From NCBI GenBank assembly GCA_019828565.1, contig JAHDYR010000014.1, forward strand, positions 124,001 to 188,000: a DNA stretch of 64,000 nt. The letters are read 5' to 3'. The DNA comes from Carpediemonas membranifera. Its lineage: Eukaryota; Fornicata. The translations under genes and the position numbers were made by a program. The notes beneath the pieces are model-generated. The model ran no database searches. It was not told where the DNA came from and was given only the letters and a program-made list of their open reading frames with translations. Shown one piece after another: positions 9,604 through 20,211 of this stretch (position 1 is its first letter; every line of letters starts with the position of its first letter).

Positions 9604-9695
9604 TGTGCTATTGAAGGGTCAAACAATGTGTTTACTGAGGAGGTTTAGACCCGTGGTGGTGTAAATGGTCCAAACTAGGGGATTTGAATGCCTCA
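9604..9695 (-). repeat. 5' LTR of element A
   Basis: 92 bp, TG...CA. No clear TATA box, unlike the LTRs of elements B and C. It ends 3 bp before the ATG of the Mkt1-like gene, so it has replaced that gene's promoter-proximal DNA. Confidence 0.9.
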
Positions 9696-9698
9696 AAT

Positions 9699-11797
9699 AT
9701 GTCGGGCAAAAGTGCGACGATGCGAGGCCTCTTCACCTACATTGTAGAGAACAACCTTTCTCGCAAAGAGCCGCTTCAATACCGCCAACCTACTCATATC
9801 GGTGTTGATGTCACTCAGTGGCTCTATAACCTCAGTCCGTTTTTCCACTTTCCTCTTAATCAGACTTAGCGGGCCCAAACAGCAACCCCTGGATGATGCA
9901 GGTGCTTGGCGGTGCTCCTGCTCACCTTCCTCATGCCATTCACCAACAACTTGCAGATTTCCGGGCCGCCAACCTCATCCCAACCTTCGTTTTCCCCGGA
10001 CCCATGAATCCCATCCGTTCATCGGCCCGCGAGACGGATTTGATGCAGCGCTCTAACGCTTGGGACGCCTACCTGGAGTCGGGCACAACCCTTGACTTCC
10101 CGAGACCCCTCCTGACTGACCTGCTGCCTGAGATCGCCGCCATCCTCGCTGAAGAGGACGCTGATGTCATCTTTGCTCCATCAGGCGTTATCCCGCAACT
10201 GGGATACCTTGTCGAGACCCATGCAGTCCAGACAGTGTGGGCGGCCGTTGACTTTCTCCTGTGCCCCGTCTCACAACAGCCCCCTTTCTTCCTGACGAAG
10301 ATCAACTTCGGAATGAGAGAGCAGTTCTCCGTCGAGCATCAGCAGTTCATGCGCCATTTACTAGCCGAGTACGGCATCAAGAATCCAATGGAGCTGATCG
10401 TGGCGGCATTGTTCGCTGGTGGAAACGTCTGCCAGACCGCACCCCCCTTCATGGACAATTACCGCATCGAGGACGTCTTCCACGCCGTCCGCAGCCACGG
10501 CGATGTCAACAAGCACGACCCGGACCAGATCTGCCTCAGCGTCATGTCCCACTCAAGATTCTCAGTTGATCGGTATTTGAGTGAATTCGTATCCGGCCGT
10601 ATCAGGCTGATGCACCCGCTGGTCATGGACCGGTCTGGCAGGGTCGCCCCGGCCTACTCGGACGTTCTATTCCGGTCTAACAAGGACAAGCACATTGTCG
10701 TCGGTGCGCTGGGAAACCACCTCCCCGACCAGCTCTACACCCTCCTGTTCACGGGTGCCGCCAGACCGGAGCTGCTGGCCCCGCTCGTATTCAACCGGGC
10801 GACGCTGCTCGCTCCCCGCCTCTCCTCCGTGTCCTACCGCACCGCCGTCGAGTGCGCCGTCAGCCTCCGGACACTGACACTGACCTCCTTAACCGCCGGA
10901 CTCCACCCGGACTTCAGGGCAGACGACGAGCCCTACTACATCAAGGCCGCCACTGACAGCAGCGCCAGGGCCATCCGCCTCCCCCGCAAGGCCGGGCTCT
11001 CCAGAGACGAGATCCTCCGCATTGCAACCCGCAATAAGCCCGCGGCCCAGGCTGCTGGTGTCTGGGACCTATCCATGTCCGCTGCCATGCTCGCTGACCC
11101 GGTCCGGCCTGCTCCCGCTGAGAACTGGGTGCTGCTGTCTGCCCTGGCCGACGCCCTGGCCCTCCATGCCCTGGGATACTGCACCACAGACCTCAAGCCC
11201 CTCCCCGTGCTCCAGCTCATCGCCCAGAGCGGCTACCACGCCGCTCCTGCCCTGCTGCTGGTGGAGATGCTGCGGCGCGGCTTCACCCTCGATCCTGTCT
11301 CGATCGAGCCGCCCCTCCGCACGCCACGCCCCGCGGCCCCACTGGCCGTGGACGTCATCTCCTGGCTGTGCTGTGTGAATAGCCTCGCCCCGCCTGCTGC
11401 AGGCCAGTGGACCGGCAGCCTTTCCCCCGAGGTGACTGCTATGGGGTCCGCCGTCGCCCTCTTCCGGTCTGAGCTGCGGCTGCTGTTCGAGGCTCAGGTC
11501 GCCGCGCTTTCTCTCACTTCAATGCCCAACCAGCTGAGCATTCTCTCTCGGATCAGTGCGAAGCTCCCCTTCCGCGTGGATAACGGCTGGTGGGTCGCCC
11601 AGGTTGTCCGGGGCATCCTCACCAACCAGGGATCTTATCGTTACCAGTCCAGCGGCATGCTCGGTGCCGCAAAGGAGTGGGTCCTTTTCGCATGTGCCCT
11701 CATCGAGCGGCTGGCTGTCGCTGAGCCACAGGATTCGATCATTAAGCTTGCTAAGATCGTTCCGGAGATTCGTTCGACCATCGATAAGCTGTGCTAA
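9699..11797 (+). CDS. Mkt1-like XPG-fold protein (spliced)
   Basis: Exons 9699-9834 and 9870-11797 around a 35-nt intron (GTCCGT...CTTAG) give about 687 aa. N-terminal XPG-like region: MRGLFTYIVENN, IGVDVTQWLYNL, ALGG-type block (QVLGGAPAHLP) and FVFPGPMN; then the XPG-I-like region LAEEDADVIFAPSGVIPQLGYLVE and HAVQTVWAAVDFLL. The rest resembles the Mkt1 C-terminal domains. Active-site acids of FEN1/XPG nucleases are mostly missing (P in place of the D of VFDG; no paired E in APSGVIPQ), as in yeast Mkt1, a post-transcriptional regulator. So RNA-linked regulation, not nuclease activity, is the likely role. Element A sits 3 bp upstream of the start, and the target duplication overlaps the AT of the ATG. 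Confidence 0.7.
9835..9869 (+). other. 35-nt spliceosomal intron
   Basis: GTCCGT donor, pyrimidine-rich middle, CTTAG acceptor. Removal joins YNL to TGPNSNPWMM in frame; without it exon 1 ends at a TAG inside the intron. Confidence 0.75.
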
Positions 11798-12720
11798 GTG
11801 TAAATAGACAAAGTTTAGGACTGGGTCACCCTGCTCTCTCCGAGTTGAAGAACTGATCGCCAAGACTGGCCCCAGACGGCCAGCTTATTGCCTCAGGCGG
11901 CGATGTCAACGGGAAGCGGAACAGTTCGATCAGTGAGACGCCAGCTGATCTGAGCACCGCAATTGTAAGGGCAAGCAGACAGAATGGGATAGCGGACAAG
12001 CGCCTCCTCTTCCACAAGGTCGATGTACATGCAGCACCGATCATGGGCGAAGCGCTGGCGAAGCTCGTCTCAGATGCAACAAAAGGATGTGCAGCCGGGC
12101 GTCACACGCCTTCAGGCGCTCGGTCTCCGACGCGGAGCACCAGCTCACAGGCAGGCTTAGCCCGATGATGCGGCGCCTGGGTCAGTCGACCATGGAGCAG
12201 GTATATCGGTCGAAGTGGTAGTGGTGGAACATCCCAGGGAGAGCATGAGTCGCCCAGGCCAGCTTCAGGGCTGCTGGACACCACTAAACCGATCCTCTAT
12301 GTTGGACGCGCATGATGGAGCATTTTGGGCACGGATTGATCAGGGTTGGCTTGAGTACCTCCTTGAACTGAATGTCCAGCATGGCGTTATCGACCGTCGT
12401 CGATAATCGTCATGGGAGATCCGCACGGGAGATCCGCGGTCGGCCTCTTATACTTCCGGACCTCGGTGATCATCCATCCCTGGGCGGAACAGAGCTGCTA
12501 TTGAGTCGCGTACTCTGTTGTACACGAGGTGGTTTTGAAGTGGTTTTGTCGCACTATGCTGTCACCTTACAGTCTGTACAAGGGGGACCTTTCGACCGTT
12601 GTGGCACGGCGACGGCGTTGACGACGCTGGTGGAACGGTACACTGCGGCTGGAGCTACACAGCCATAATACTACCTCCTTCTCATGACAACGAGCAGTCC
12701 CTGAGACACATGCGCCACAA
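11798..12720. other. Gene-poor stretch with clustered hairpins
   Basis: No convincing gene; several 60-100 codon ORFs overlap without recognisable features. Within 11866-12146 perfect short stems follow one another: CTGGCC/GGCCAG (11866-11883), GATCAG/CTGATC (11928-11950), GGCGT/ACGCC (12098-12110), CGCC/GGCG (12107-12118), CTCCG/CGGAG (12125-12137) and GAGC/GCTC (12135-12146). Confidence 0.45.
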
Positions 12721-14815
12721 GTTCACACTAGGGTAAGGCCTTACCTTAGAAGATGTTACTGACACATGCCTCATCGACCTGTACTGATCGTACCGGGTGG
12801 AAGCAAGGTAAGGCCATTCGGTGCGCTCCAGTAAGGTAAGGTAAGGTCCTCACTCACAAGTCTTCGGCCACGATGGTGGCTATCCCGATTTATCGATCCT
12901 GCGCATCCCACCCGGAGAATCGTGGGATGCCATGCGGCCTCGAGCAGTTCGATGGACTCTGGGATCCACGGAAAGTACGCGGGCGTTGCTGACCTCGCGA
13001 CCACCGTAGCCGGCAAGCAAGGAGGGGATTTCTGTGTGGACGAGACGGTCCTGATGGACCACGACCTCTGCCTTCGTGACGAGGTCGCGCAGTCTGTGTA
13101 AGCACTTCCCTGTAAGGTAAGGTCCCCGGAGAAAAGCTTCGTTGGGTGTGAGTAGGACGAGTTCCTCGCGGACCCAGTCGATGTCGATTTTGTAATGATG
13201 CGCGAGCTTCGTGGATGGCCTGCATGTCTGTGTGGAAGGTCTTGATGGCCGTATCTGTGTGTGGGTCACACTTCATGTTGATGAGAGCTCGAGTTGAGTA
13301 AGCGCCGATGCGAAATTAGTAATTTGAGAATCAATGTTCCCCACTACTACGGATTGAATGTTAACGTGCTGAACGATCGGAACGAGCGCCAGTCTGGCTG
13401 TCTACAGGCTCTGCAACGATGACGCACCGCTGGTCGAGGGAGTCCCGACGCTGTGCCCCGCGTGTGAAAAGCGCTTCAGTTGCCACCTAGATAAGGTAAG
13501 GTAATAAGGAGCAGAACGTTCCTCGACAGGCGGCCACGACACAATAACGTGGAGAGAAGCAAGAAGAACTCTTCGCACAAAGCCGTGCGATACCTGCCTG
13601 AGTACGTCCTCGAAGAAGATGGAAGACCTGAAGCCTGGACCATATGTCGCCCGCACACGCTGCGAGAGACACTGGGCAACGCGAGAGATGCGCGAGCAGC
13701 GATGGGAAATGAGGATATCCCCATCATAGGAGACGCGAGAGCTGATACATAGATATGCCCGTCCGCGTTTTCGTCGGCAACAACGCCCTCAGCATCGCAC
13801 GCCTGCATGCGAAGGAAGCACAATATGAGAACTTCGATGTAAGGTGTGGATGTTTTGTTTTGTGTCCCTCACGAACATCCCCGAAGCTGCGTGTGTGGTA
13901 TACAGTACTAGATTAAATACGTAAAGGTAAGGTACAATCAACAATCAACATTGGATTCTTGCACTCTCTTTTGAGGTAATAATAAGTTTGGTTTTTGCCG
14001 GAGAACTCCCTTGCAGCTGATGCGTATTGGCGTGTCGGGCTCGACAAATGACGATCGGACAACCTGGAGCGATAAACGCTCGGTCGGTCCTTCTGAGGCG
14101 ACTGAAGCGGTACCACTTACCTTACCTTACACTTCTAAAAACTAACTGGAGCTACACAGTCGGCCTGGTTATTCAGTTCATTGAGCAAAGCTGACAAAAC
14201 CTGAAACCTGTCTCCCTAAAACCCTAGCCATCTGCAGAGCGTGCAACCAGCCTTGCGAACAAGTTTTAGTTTTAGTTTTACCGAAGTATTGGCGTGATGC
14301 CGTCCTATAGCGAATCATTGACTCCATGGCCCTCCTTGTTTAGGTTTTGATCACAATTCTCGTAGTTGTAAGGCGCGTTCCCTTGTAACAACACGCAATA
14401 CGCAAGCTCAACTCAATCAAGTTCGAGCTTCGGCTGCTCAACTAGCTTTGCCGTCGCTGCAGCCGAGGCATGTACAGAGAAACAAGTCAGCCACCACAAG
14501 TACACCGCATCACGTCTACAGCGCATCATCGCGGATGCCAACGAACGTATTGATGTTCTAATGGCGCAAGAGATTAGCCAGAACCAGTTGTCGCAGTAAG
14601 CTATGCCCACTACTGAGGCAGCTGAGGCGGGCAACGCTCTAGTGGGTCGTATCATGAGTGACTGGAGTCCCGGGACATGCAGCATTGGGAACTGGTTGCG
14701 TGGGCTGTCCGCCCCCGATGAGATCTGGGCAAGACGCCAGCCTGCTCAAGAGACGGTCCTCGTCATGACCGCCGACGAGTTCTTTGAGCTCGCCACGTAA
14801 GGTAAGGTTACCTTC
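12721..14815. repeat. Dispersed TAAGG repeat region
   Basis: Short runs of the pentamer GTAAG/TAAGG recur in both orientations: 12732-12745 (GGTAAGGCCTTACC, a perfect palindrome), 12805-12814, 12831-12847 (three units), 13112-13123, 13491-13509, 13921-13934, 14117-14130 (reverse) and 14797-14814. Between them are short coding-like scraps: a minus frame around 12880-13276 (MKCDPHTDTAIKTFHTDMQAIHE, then after a shift IDIDWVREELVLLTPNEAF), a plus frame with a zinc-finger-like LCPACEKRFSCHLDK ending near 13495, and a plus frame ending at 14601 (RLQRIIADANERIDVLMAQEI). None is a complete gene; the region looks like decayed mobile DNA. Confidence 0.5.
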
Positions 14816-14849
14816 TTTATTGCAATGGAGCCACCAGTAGCCATGATGA

Positions 14850-15629
14850 TGAGAAACGGGGCATCGCGCGAAAGTTCTCCGGAGCACAAGGTAATCGGGT
14901 AAAGCGCGCTGGTGCGCGATGTCATGCATCAAACAAGAGAAGACATTCTTCGGTTGATGATTGGGGAGTATGGAGGCAGCCACAATATTCTGCACTTCTC
15001 ACAACTGTCGCTCTGATACACAGGGGCGTTGTCCATGATGAGATAGGCAACCCTACCTGTCTTGACCAGTCAATGAAAATACCCCTCAAACTTCTCAGCG
15101 TCGACAGTCTCGCCCGGACCGCCGACTGCTGTCTCTCTCTGACGTTCATAAAGGCAAGAATGGTGCGGGACTGGGTCAGGCTCCCGGTATGCTTCTTAAT
15201 TATTATATATTATATTATTAATACCTCTGACCCTTATTCGACCAGCCCTTCCTCCTCCACGTATTTCTCGGGTCGACGTGGGTCTCGTCCATCCAGTATA
15301 CGTCGTCGCTGGGTACATCCTTAGTGATTTTGTAGCAGATTAGCATGAAACGGAGCATCTGCTGGGGATCAGCCAGAGCCCAGAGCGTGTCTCCCTTCTT
15401 ACGAGACAGGTTGAGCTCGCAGATCATCTGGCAGACCCTGGCTGCGGTGTATTGGCGGCCAAACTGCTTGCATATAAGATCGACGACCTCGTCAAGAAAC
15501 GCTGGACTTTTGTCTCGACGGTCTCCAGCTTCTGAGGCGCCGCCTGTGGACCTGGGCGTATTCCGGGTTGTCCATCGATATGGCCCGCTCCTCAATCTTC
15601 TGGTGCTTGTCAAATCGTGTGAAGTCCAT
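14850..15629 (-). pseudogene. Decayed Tc1/mariner (IS630-type) transposase
   Basis: Minus-strand frames carry a DDE_3-type transposase in pieces. From the ATG at 15629 a short frame (MDFTRFDKHQKIEER) shifts into a helix-turn-helix-like segment (FLDEVVDLICKQFGRQYTAARVCQMI), then the first catalytic D in VYWMDETHVDPRNTWRRKGW. After an AT-rich interruption at about 15190-15220 it continues with TVDAEKFEGYF, the second D in AYLIMDNAPVYQS, and the LPPYSPIIN block that precedes the third acid; the third acid is lost to another shift. At least three frame changes and an in-frame stop make it inactive. Inverted terminal repeats were not found. Confidence 0.78.
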
Positions 15630-15662
15630 TTGTTCGCAATTTACACAGTGACCATCTCTCCC

Positions 15663-17244
15663 TTACGCCTTCATGTTCCGCATCTGTTCGTAGAAAGCGG
15701 CGGTGTACTTGTCGCACTCGAGGAGCTCGAAAACGTGAGCGTTGATCACCACTCTCTCGCCAACAACAAAGTCGGTCGCTTCAAAGAACTTGCCGTCGGT
15801 CTTACGAACCTTCTGCCGGTCAAGGAACTTCCCGCCGCCGATGCCTGAGTTCCGCTGGGGCGGCTCAAAGACTGATACGGAGTCATCGGCAGGGAAGAAG
15901 GTGATGACGAAGCGGCGGGTGGCCTCCACGGGGTCGTCAGTGACCATGCGGCCGCGGAACCTGAGCTGGACGCCCTGGTACTGTGCCATCTTCTTCATGT
16001 CCTTCTTGGGGACCTTGGGTTCGAGGGACTTCCAGGATCCGAGGGAGTCCTCATCGGTGCCGAAGCCAGTGGGCGGGGGCACCTCGATTTCAACTTGCTG
16101 GGCGCGGGGGCGCTCGATGGTGATCTTCTTAAGCTTCTCGGGAGGGAAGTTCAGGACCTCGGCGCAGTACTGGCGAGTGAAGGGGTCACAGTCGCACAGC
16201 ATAAGTGTGCGGCCGAAGCACTCGATGTTGGCGCCGATGAAGAGGTCGTCCTCGGTAACGAAGCCGGCCTCGGGGTTCTTGAGATCCTTGGGCAGCTTCT
16301 GACGGCGGAGGAAGGTGGGGAAGGGGTCGCGGCCGCAGTTAGCGGGGTTGACCTCGAGGACCTCGCAGGTGTCATCAGACAGGAAGTAGTGGAGAACGAG
16401 CTCGCGGATGTCGCCGTAGACGTTCTTCCGATCGTCCCAGACCGTGTAGAAGCGGAGCACCTGCCTGTCCTTGATGAGGAACTTGTGCAGCTTGTCCATA
16501 TCGGTCTGTGTGCGATGCTCCGTCGGCTTGATGTCGAACTTGGCCCTGTGCCCCTGGTAGCGGTCCTCGGGGCGGGGCTCGGGTGTGCCGACCTCGACGC
16601 CGAGCTCCTTCAGGTAATCCTTGGTCGCTTGGTTGGCGTCGTAGATGTGGAACTTGCGCTTGTAGATATCGATGTCAACGCCGATGTTGAGGTCTTGCAA
16701 CTCGATAAACTCGGGCTCGCGGCCGGGGACGACAGCGAGGGCGCGGGGGACGCGATGGCGACGGAGGAAGACACCCTGGGGGATACCAGAGTTCTCGATG
16801 GCGTGCTCATTGATGCTGATGGAGCCATCCTCGAGATAGTAGTCGATGGAGACAAGGCGGATGCGGCTGGACTCAACATCAGACTCGTGTACTTCCTCGT
16901 CGAAGTATGCGAAGAACCTCAGTACCATGCGGTCAAATGCGACGTATGCAGGGACATACTCGTCAAACTGGGTAAAATGGAACAACCAGACAAACGTTGG
17001 CACGGGCCCGCTGAACGCGGAAGGGATCGGTCTTGGCAAGATCGTTGCCGCTGTAATCGGGGATGAACTTCGTGGATTCAAGCTCATTACCAGCAATACC
17101 ACGGGCGTTAGGATTGAAAATGGCAACACCGTTCTTAAAGTCAAGGGCGTGCGATTTGTGGAACTTGGAAGCGTCGGGTGCTTGGAAGGTGTTCCCGGGG
17201 AGGAACGGAGCGCCCTCAGGTCTGATTGTCGTTGAAAGAGACAT
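15663..17244 (-). CDS. EFHC1/Rib72-like DM10 axonemal protein (spliced)
   Basis: Exons 17244-16996 and 16967-15663 around a 28-nt intron give about 517 aa. The N terminus (GAPFLPGNTF, FHKSHALDFKNGVAIF) matches the EFHC1/EFHC2 family. Three DM10 (DUF1126) domains follow, each starting with a LRF-type strand: FDRMVLRFFAYF, DRQVLRFYTVW and GVQLRFRGRM, with the typical DCDPFTRQYC and ECDKYTAAFYEQ ends. Rib72/EFHC1 sit inside the doublet microtubules of cilia. The protein ends right after the third DM10, so the C-terminal EF-hand region of animal EFHC1 is absent. It implies the organism has a flagellum. The outer end of the 3-kb inverted duplication lies about 8 bp upstream of the start codon. Confidence 0.9.
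16968..16995 (-). other. 28-nt spliceosomal intron
   Basis: GTTTGT donor and ACCCAG acceptor. Removal joins RAN to FDEYVPAYVAFD exactly as in EFHC1 relatives. It is the shortest intron I can support here. Confidence 0.75.
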
Positions 17245-17440
17245 GTTCTATCTCAAGCGATGTTGTTGTGCAGAAAATTCTCAAGAGCTGTGTGAAAAAA
17301 AGTTATCGGCGTCACCCTTGCCCTCGGGCCCCGTCCAGGGGCTGTAGACCAACACTGCGCTGACGTTGGTGTCAGCCGACGTTGTGATGGCTCAATCATT
17401 CTTGATTCACTTCAAGGCCCGCTGTCGAACAGCTGTCTCC

Positions 17441-17456
17441 TTAGCTCAGTTGGTAG
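17441..17456 (+). other. tRNA 5'-half-like A-box fragment
   Basis: TTAGCTCAGTTGGTAG is an exact tRNA D-arm/A-box consensus, but no anticodon arm, B box or 3' acceptor follows. It is a tRNA-derived scrap or internal promoter element lying downstream of the ALDH16 stop; the inverted copy is at 25841-25856. Confidence 0.4.
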
Positions 17457-17489
17457 CCACGACACCATGATGCTGAATGATAACCTAAA

Positions 17490-17510
17490 CTTTATGTATA
17501 AACGATCCGT
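17490..17510 (-). terminator. Candidate 3'-end signal of ALDH16 copy 1
   Basis: On the minus strand ATAAAGTTTA follows the ALDH16 stop closely; the same decamer follows the other copy (25802-25811) and the unrelated gene ending at 51720. It may be this organism's polyadenylation signal. Confidence 0.35.
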
Positions 17511-17513
17511 GCC

Positions 17514-19965
17514 TTAGATGCCAGCGGGCATCCAGATGGTCTTGTACTCAACCGACTCGTGGAGGAACTCGAGGCCCTCGCCCTGCTCGTTGTCCATCCA
17601 GTCGCGCTGGATGCCGTGGGCGCACCAGGTGCGCTTGCAGTTGTCATGGGCGAGGTACTCGACGAAGAAGGCGGACTCGGCGTCGCCGAAGTGCCAGATC
17701 ATCGTAAGGTCCTCGTGGGCAGCGATGACGCGGGAGGCCTGGGCCTGGCCGCCGGTGACGACGTTGATCACGCCAGCGGGGACGCTAGTGGTGTCGAAGG
17801 TCTGGAACATGTCGGTCGCGCTGAGGGGGTGGGCCTCGGAGGGCACAACAACGACAGCGTTACCGCGGGCGACAGCGGGGGCAAAGCTGGAGACAAAGCC
17901 GAGCAGAGGGTACTCCTCGGGGCAGACGATGCCGATGACACCGATGGGGTCGTTGACGGTCACGGTGAGGCCGTATACGGGCACCTCCTGCACGCGGCCA
18001 CCCCACTTGTCCGCCCAGGAGGCGTACGTGAAGAGGCGCTCAATAGCCTTCTCGACCTCGGCGGTGCAGGACTCCATCGTGCGGCCGGTCATGATGTGGA
18101 TGCGCTTGGCGAACTCCTCGACGCGGTAGGACAGGTTCTCGGCCATGTCGAAGAGAAGCTGGCCGCGCATGTGGGGCGCGGTCTTGGCCCAGCCGGGAGC
18201 AGCCTTGTGGGCAGCGTCGATAGCCTTGGCGACGTCGCCGGAGGTGGACTCGGCGATCTGGCCGATGACCTCACCAGTGGGGGTTCTGCACTGATAGACG
18301 TAGTTGCTCGAGGCGGCGACCTGCTTGCCGGCGATGTAGAGCTTGGGGGTCTTGTCGACAACGAGAGCGGGGTTGCCGAAGGGCACGTCGTTCTCGTCGA
18401 TGATGCCGAACTGGCGGGTCGACCACTTCTCGAGGGCAGCGGCGAAGTCGCTGAGACGCTCAGTCCAGTCGTGCTTGTCGAAGGGCATCCACTTGGGCTT
18501 GACGTAGTTCATGAGGCCCTCCTGGCCACCCTGACGGCCGTAGCCAGTCTCCTTGCGGCCGCCGAAGGGGCCAGTGGCGTCGAACATGTTGTAGCAGTTG
18601 ACCCAGACCATACCGGCGCGGATCTGGTGGGCGACGTCGAGGGCGAGAGAGATGTTCTCGGACCAAACGCCAGAGCCGAGGCCGTAGCGCTGGTTGTTGG
18701 CGAGCTCAACGGCGTCCTTGGCGTCACGGAAGGTCATCGCGGCGACGACAGGGCCGAAGATCTCGTTCTGGACGACAGTCGAGGTGGGGCCGACGTTGGT
18801 GATGAGGGTGGGCACCCAGAAGTCACCGGTCTCGGGGATCTCGATATCGGGCTGCCAGACATCGGCGCCCTCAGCGCGGGCCGTGTCGACGAGGCGCTGG
18901 ATACGGGCAGTGCCGGCAAGGACGGCGGACATGTCGATGCTCTTGTCGAGGGAGGTCGAGATGCGGATAGTGCTCATGCGGCGGCGGATCTTGGCGAAGA
19001 ACTTCTCGGCGATAGACTCCTGCACGAGGAGTCGGGAGCCGGCGGAGCAGATCTGGCCCTGGTTACGGAAGATGGCGTCCATGATGCCCTCGATAGCGCC
19101 GTCAAGGTCGGCGTCCTCGAAGATGATGTTGGGGGACTTGCCAGACATCTGGAGGGTGATGCCCTTGCCAGTGCCGGCGGTCGCCTTGCGGATGGACTGG
19201 CCGACGAGGGTCGAGCCGCAGAAGTCGACCTTTGCGACGTCGGGGTGGGAGGTGAGGCGCTCAGCCATGGCACGGCCACCGCAGACCATGTTGATGACAC
19301 CCTTGGGGAGGCCAACCTGGGCGCAGATCTCGCAGAAGGCGAGGGCGGTCAGGGGCGTGAGGGGGGCGGGCTTGACGACAACGGTGTTGCCCATAGCGAG
19401 AGCGGGGGCGACCTTCCAGGCCATCATGAGGAGGGGGAAGTTGAGGGGGTGATGGCGGCGACGGGGCCGCGGAGGGGCCGTAGCCGGGGAGGATCTTGTC
19501 CGAGAGCTGGGCCCAGCCGGCGTGGTGGTAGAAGTGGCGGACACAGAGGGCCATGTCGATATCGCGGGCCTCGCGGATGGACTTGCCGTTGTCAAGAGCC
19601 TCGAGGACGGCGAGCAGGCCGCTGTGCTTCTGGATCTGGCGGGCGATGGCGTAGATGTACTTGGCGCGGTCGTGGGGAGAGGTGGCGGCCCAGTCGGCAC
19701 GGGCGGCCTCAGCGGCGGCGACAGCCTTGTCGACACCCTCGACGCCAGCGTCGGCGACGTGGTAGAGGATCTCGCCGGTGCTGGGGGCGATGATGGGAGT
19801 CATGGCTTCCTCGTCCTCGGGGAACACCCACTCGTTGTTGATGAACATACCGAAGCGGTGGTTGTGGCGATCAAGGTATTCCTTCGCCATGGCGTCGTTT
19901 TCGAATACTGGGCCGTATTCCATTGTATCAAAGAGCTGTGCGCACTTGGGTCTATTGTCCTCCAT
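17514..19965 (-). pseudogene. ALDH16-type tandem aldehyde dehydrogenase, copy 1 (frameshifted)
   Basis: Two ALDH domains in one chain, about 817 aa in the consensus of both copies, matching ALDH16A1 (802 aa in human). Domain 1 has ITPLNFPL, the catalytic cysteine in NQGQICSAGSR (about residue 307) and NEIFGPVV; the usual general-base glutamate of the ELGGK motif is Q (TLQMSGKSP, about 273). Domain 2 (VPVYGLTVTVNDPIGVIGIVCPEEYPLLGF, SVPAGVINVVTGG) has no catalytic cysteine motif, as in animal ALDH16. Oxidation of an aldehyde with NAD(P)+ is possible for domain 1 only. Two C losses in C-runs (about 19445-19455 and 19480-19490) break the frame; copy 2 has the full runs. Codon third positions are almost all C or G, suggesting high expression. 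Confidence 0.88.
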
Positions 19966-20211
19966 TGTTGAACAAACTGCCTATGGATCGCTTCTGTCTG
20001 CTTCGGTGGCCATCACGTGAGAATCGCAATCGAACGCCTCTGTGATCGAGCTCAATCAAAATCAAATCTTCAATTTATCGCCCCTGGATGCGTTCTGAGG
20101 CACACCCCGGCACTCTGCAAGCCACCGGCTTGGCCTGGTACCGTGGCCAGGCTTTTGAGCCGAGTAATCATTTGATTTCGAGGAAATCATCAGATTGCCG
20201 TCAAGGCCTGT

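Larger units (their letters stand above)
5053..9695 (-). mobile_element. Ty3/gypsy chromodomain retrotransposon A
   Basis: Complete element on the minus strand. LTRs at 5053-5144 and 9604-9695 are 92 bp each, begin TG and end CA, and appear identical. A 5-bp target duplication AATAT lies at 5048-5052 and 9696-9700. A polypurine tract (GAAGGAGGGGGGTAG on the minus strand) adjoins the 3' LTR. Gene order is gag, CCHC knuckles, protease, RT, RNase H, integrase, chromodomain, as in Ty3/gypsy chromoviruses. Four single-base gains in homopolymers (near 8975, 7005, 6950 and 5465) split what would otherwise be one gag-pol frame. Identical LTRs mean the insertion is recent. Confidence 0.93.

Noticed and set aside
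12215-12668. Two overlapping plus-strand ORFs (63 and 98 codons)
   Set aside because: No domain, no homology recognised, in a region of decayed DNA.
16095-17066. 323-codon plus-strand ORF
   Set aside because: Antisense of the DM10 gene; composition rich in G, V, D, A, L without any domain.
17559-19793. 744-codon plus-strand ORF
   Set aside because: Exact antisense of ALDH16; its long open frame is a by-product of extreme C/G third positions. The same applies to the 641-codon antisense ORF at 23813-25738.
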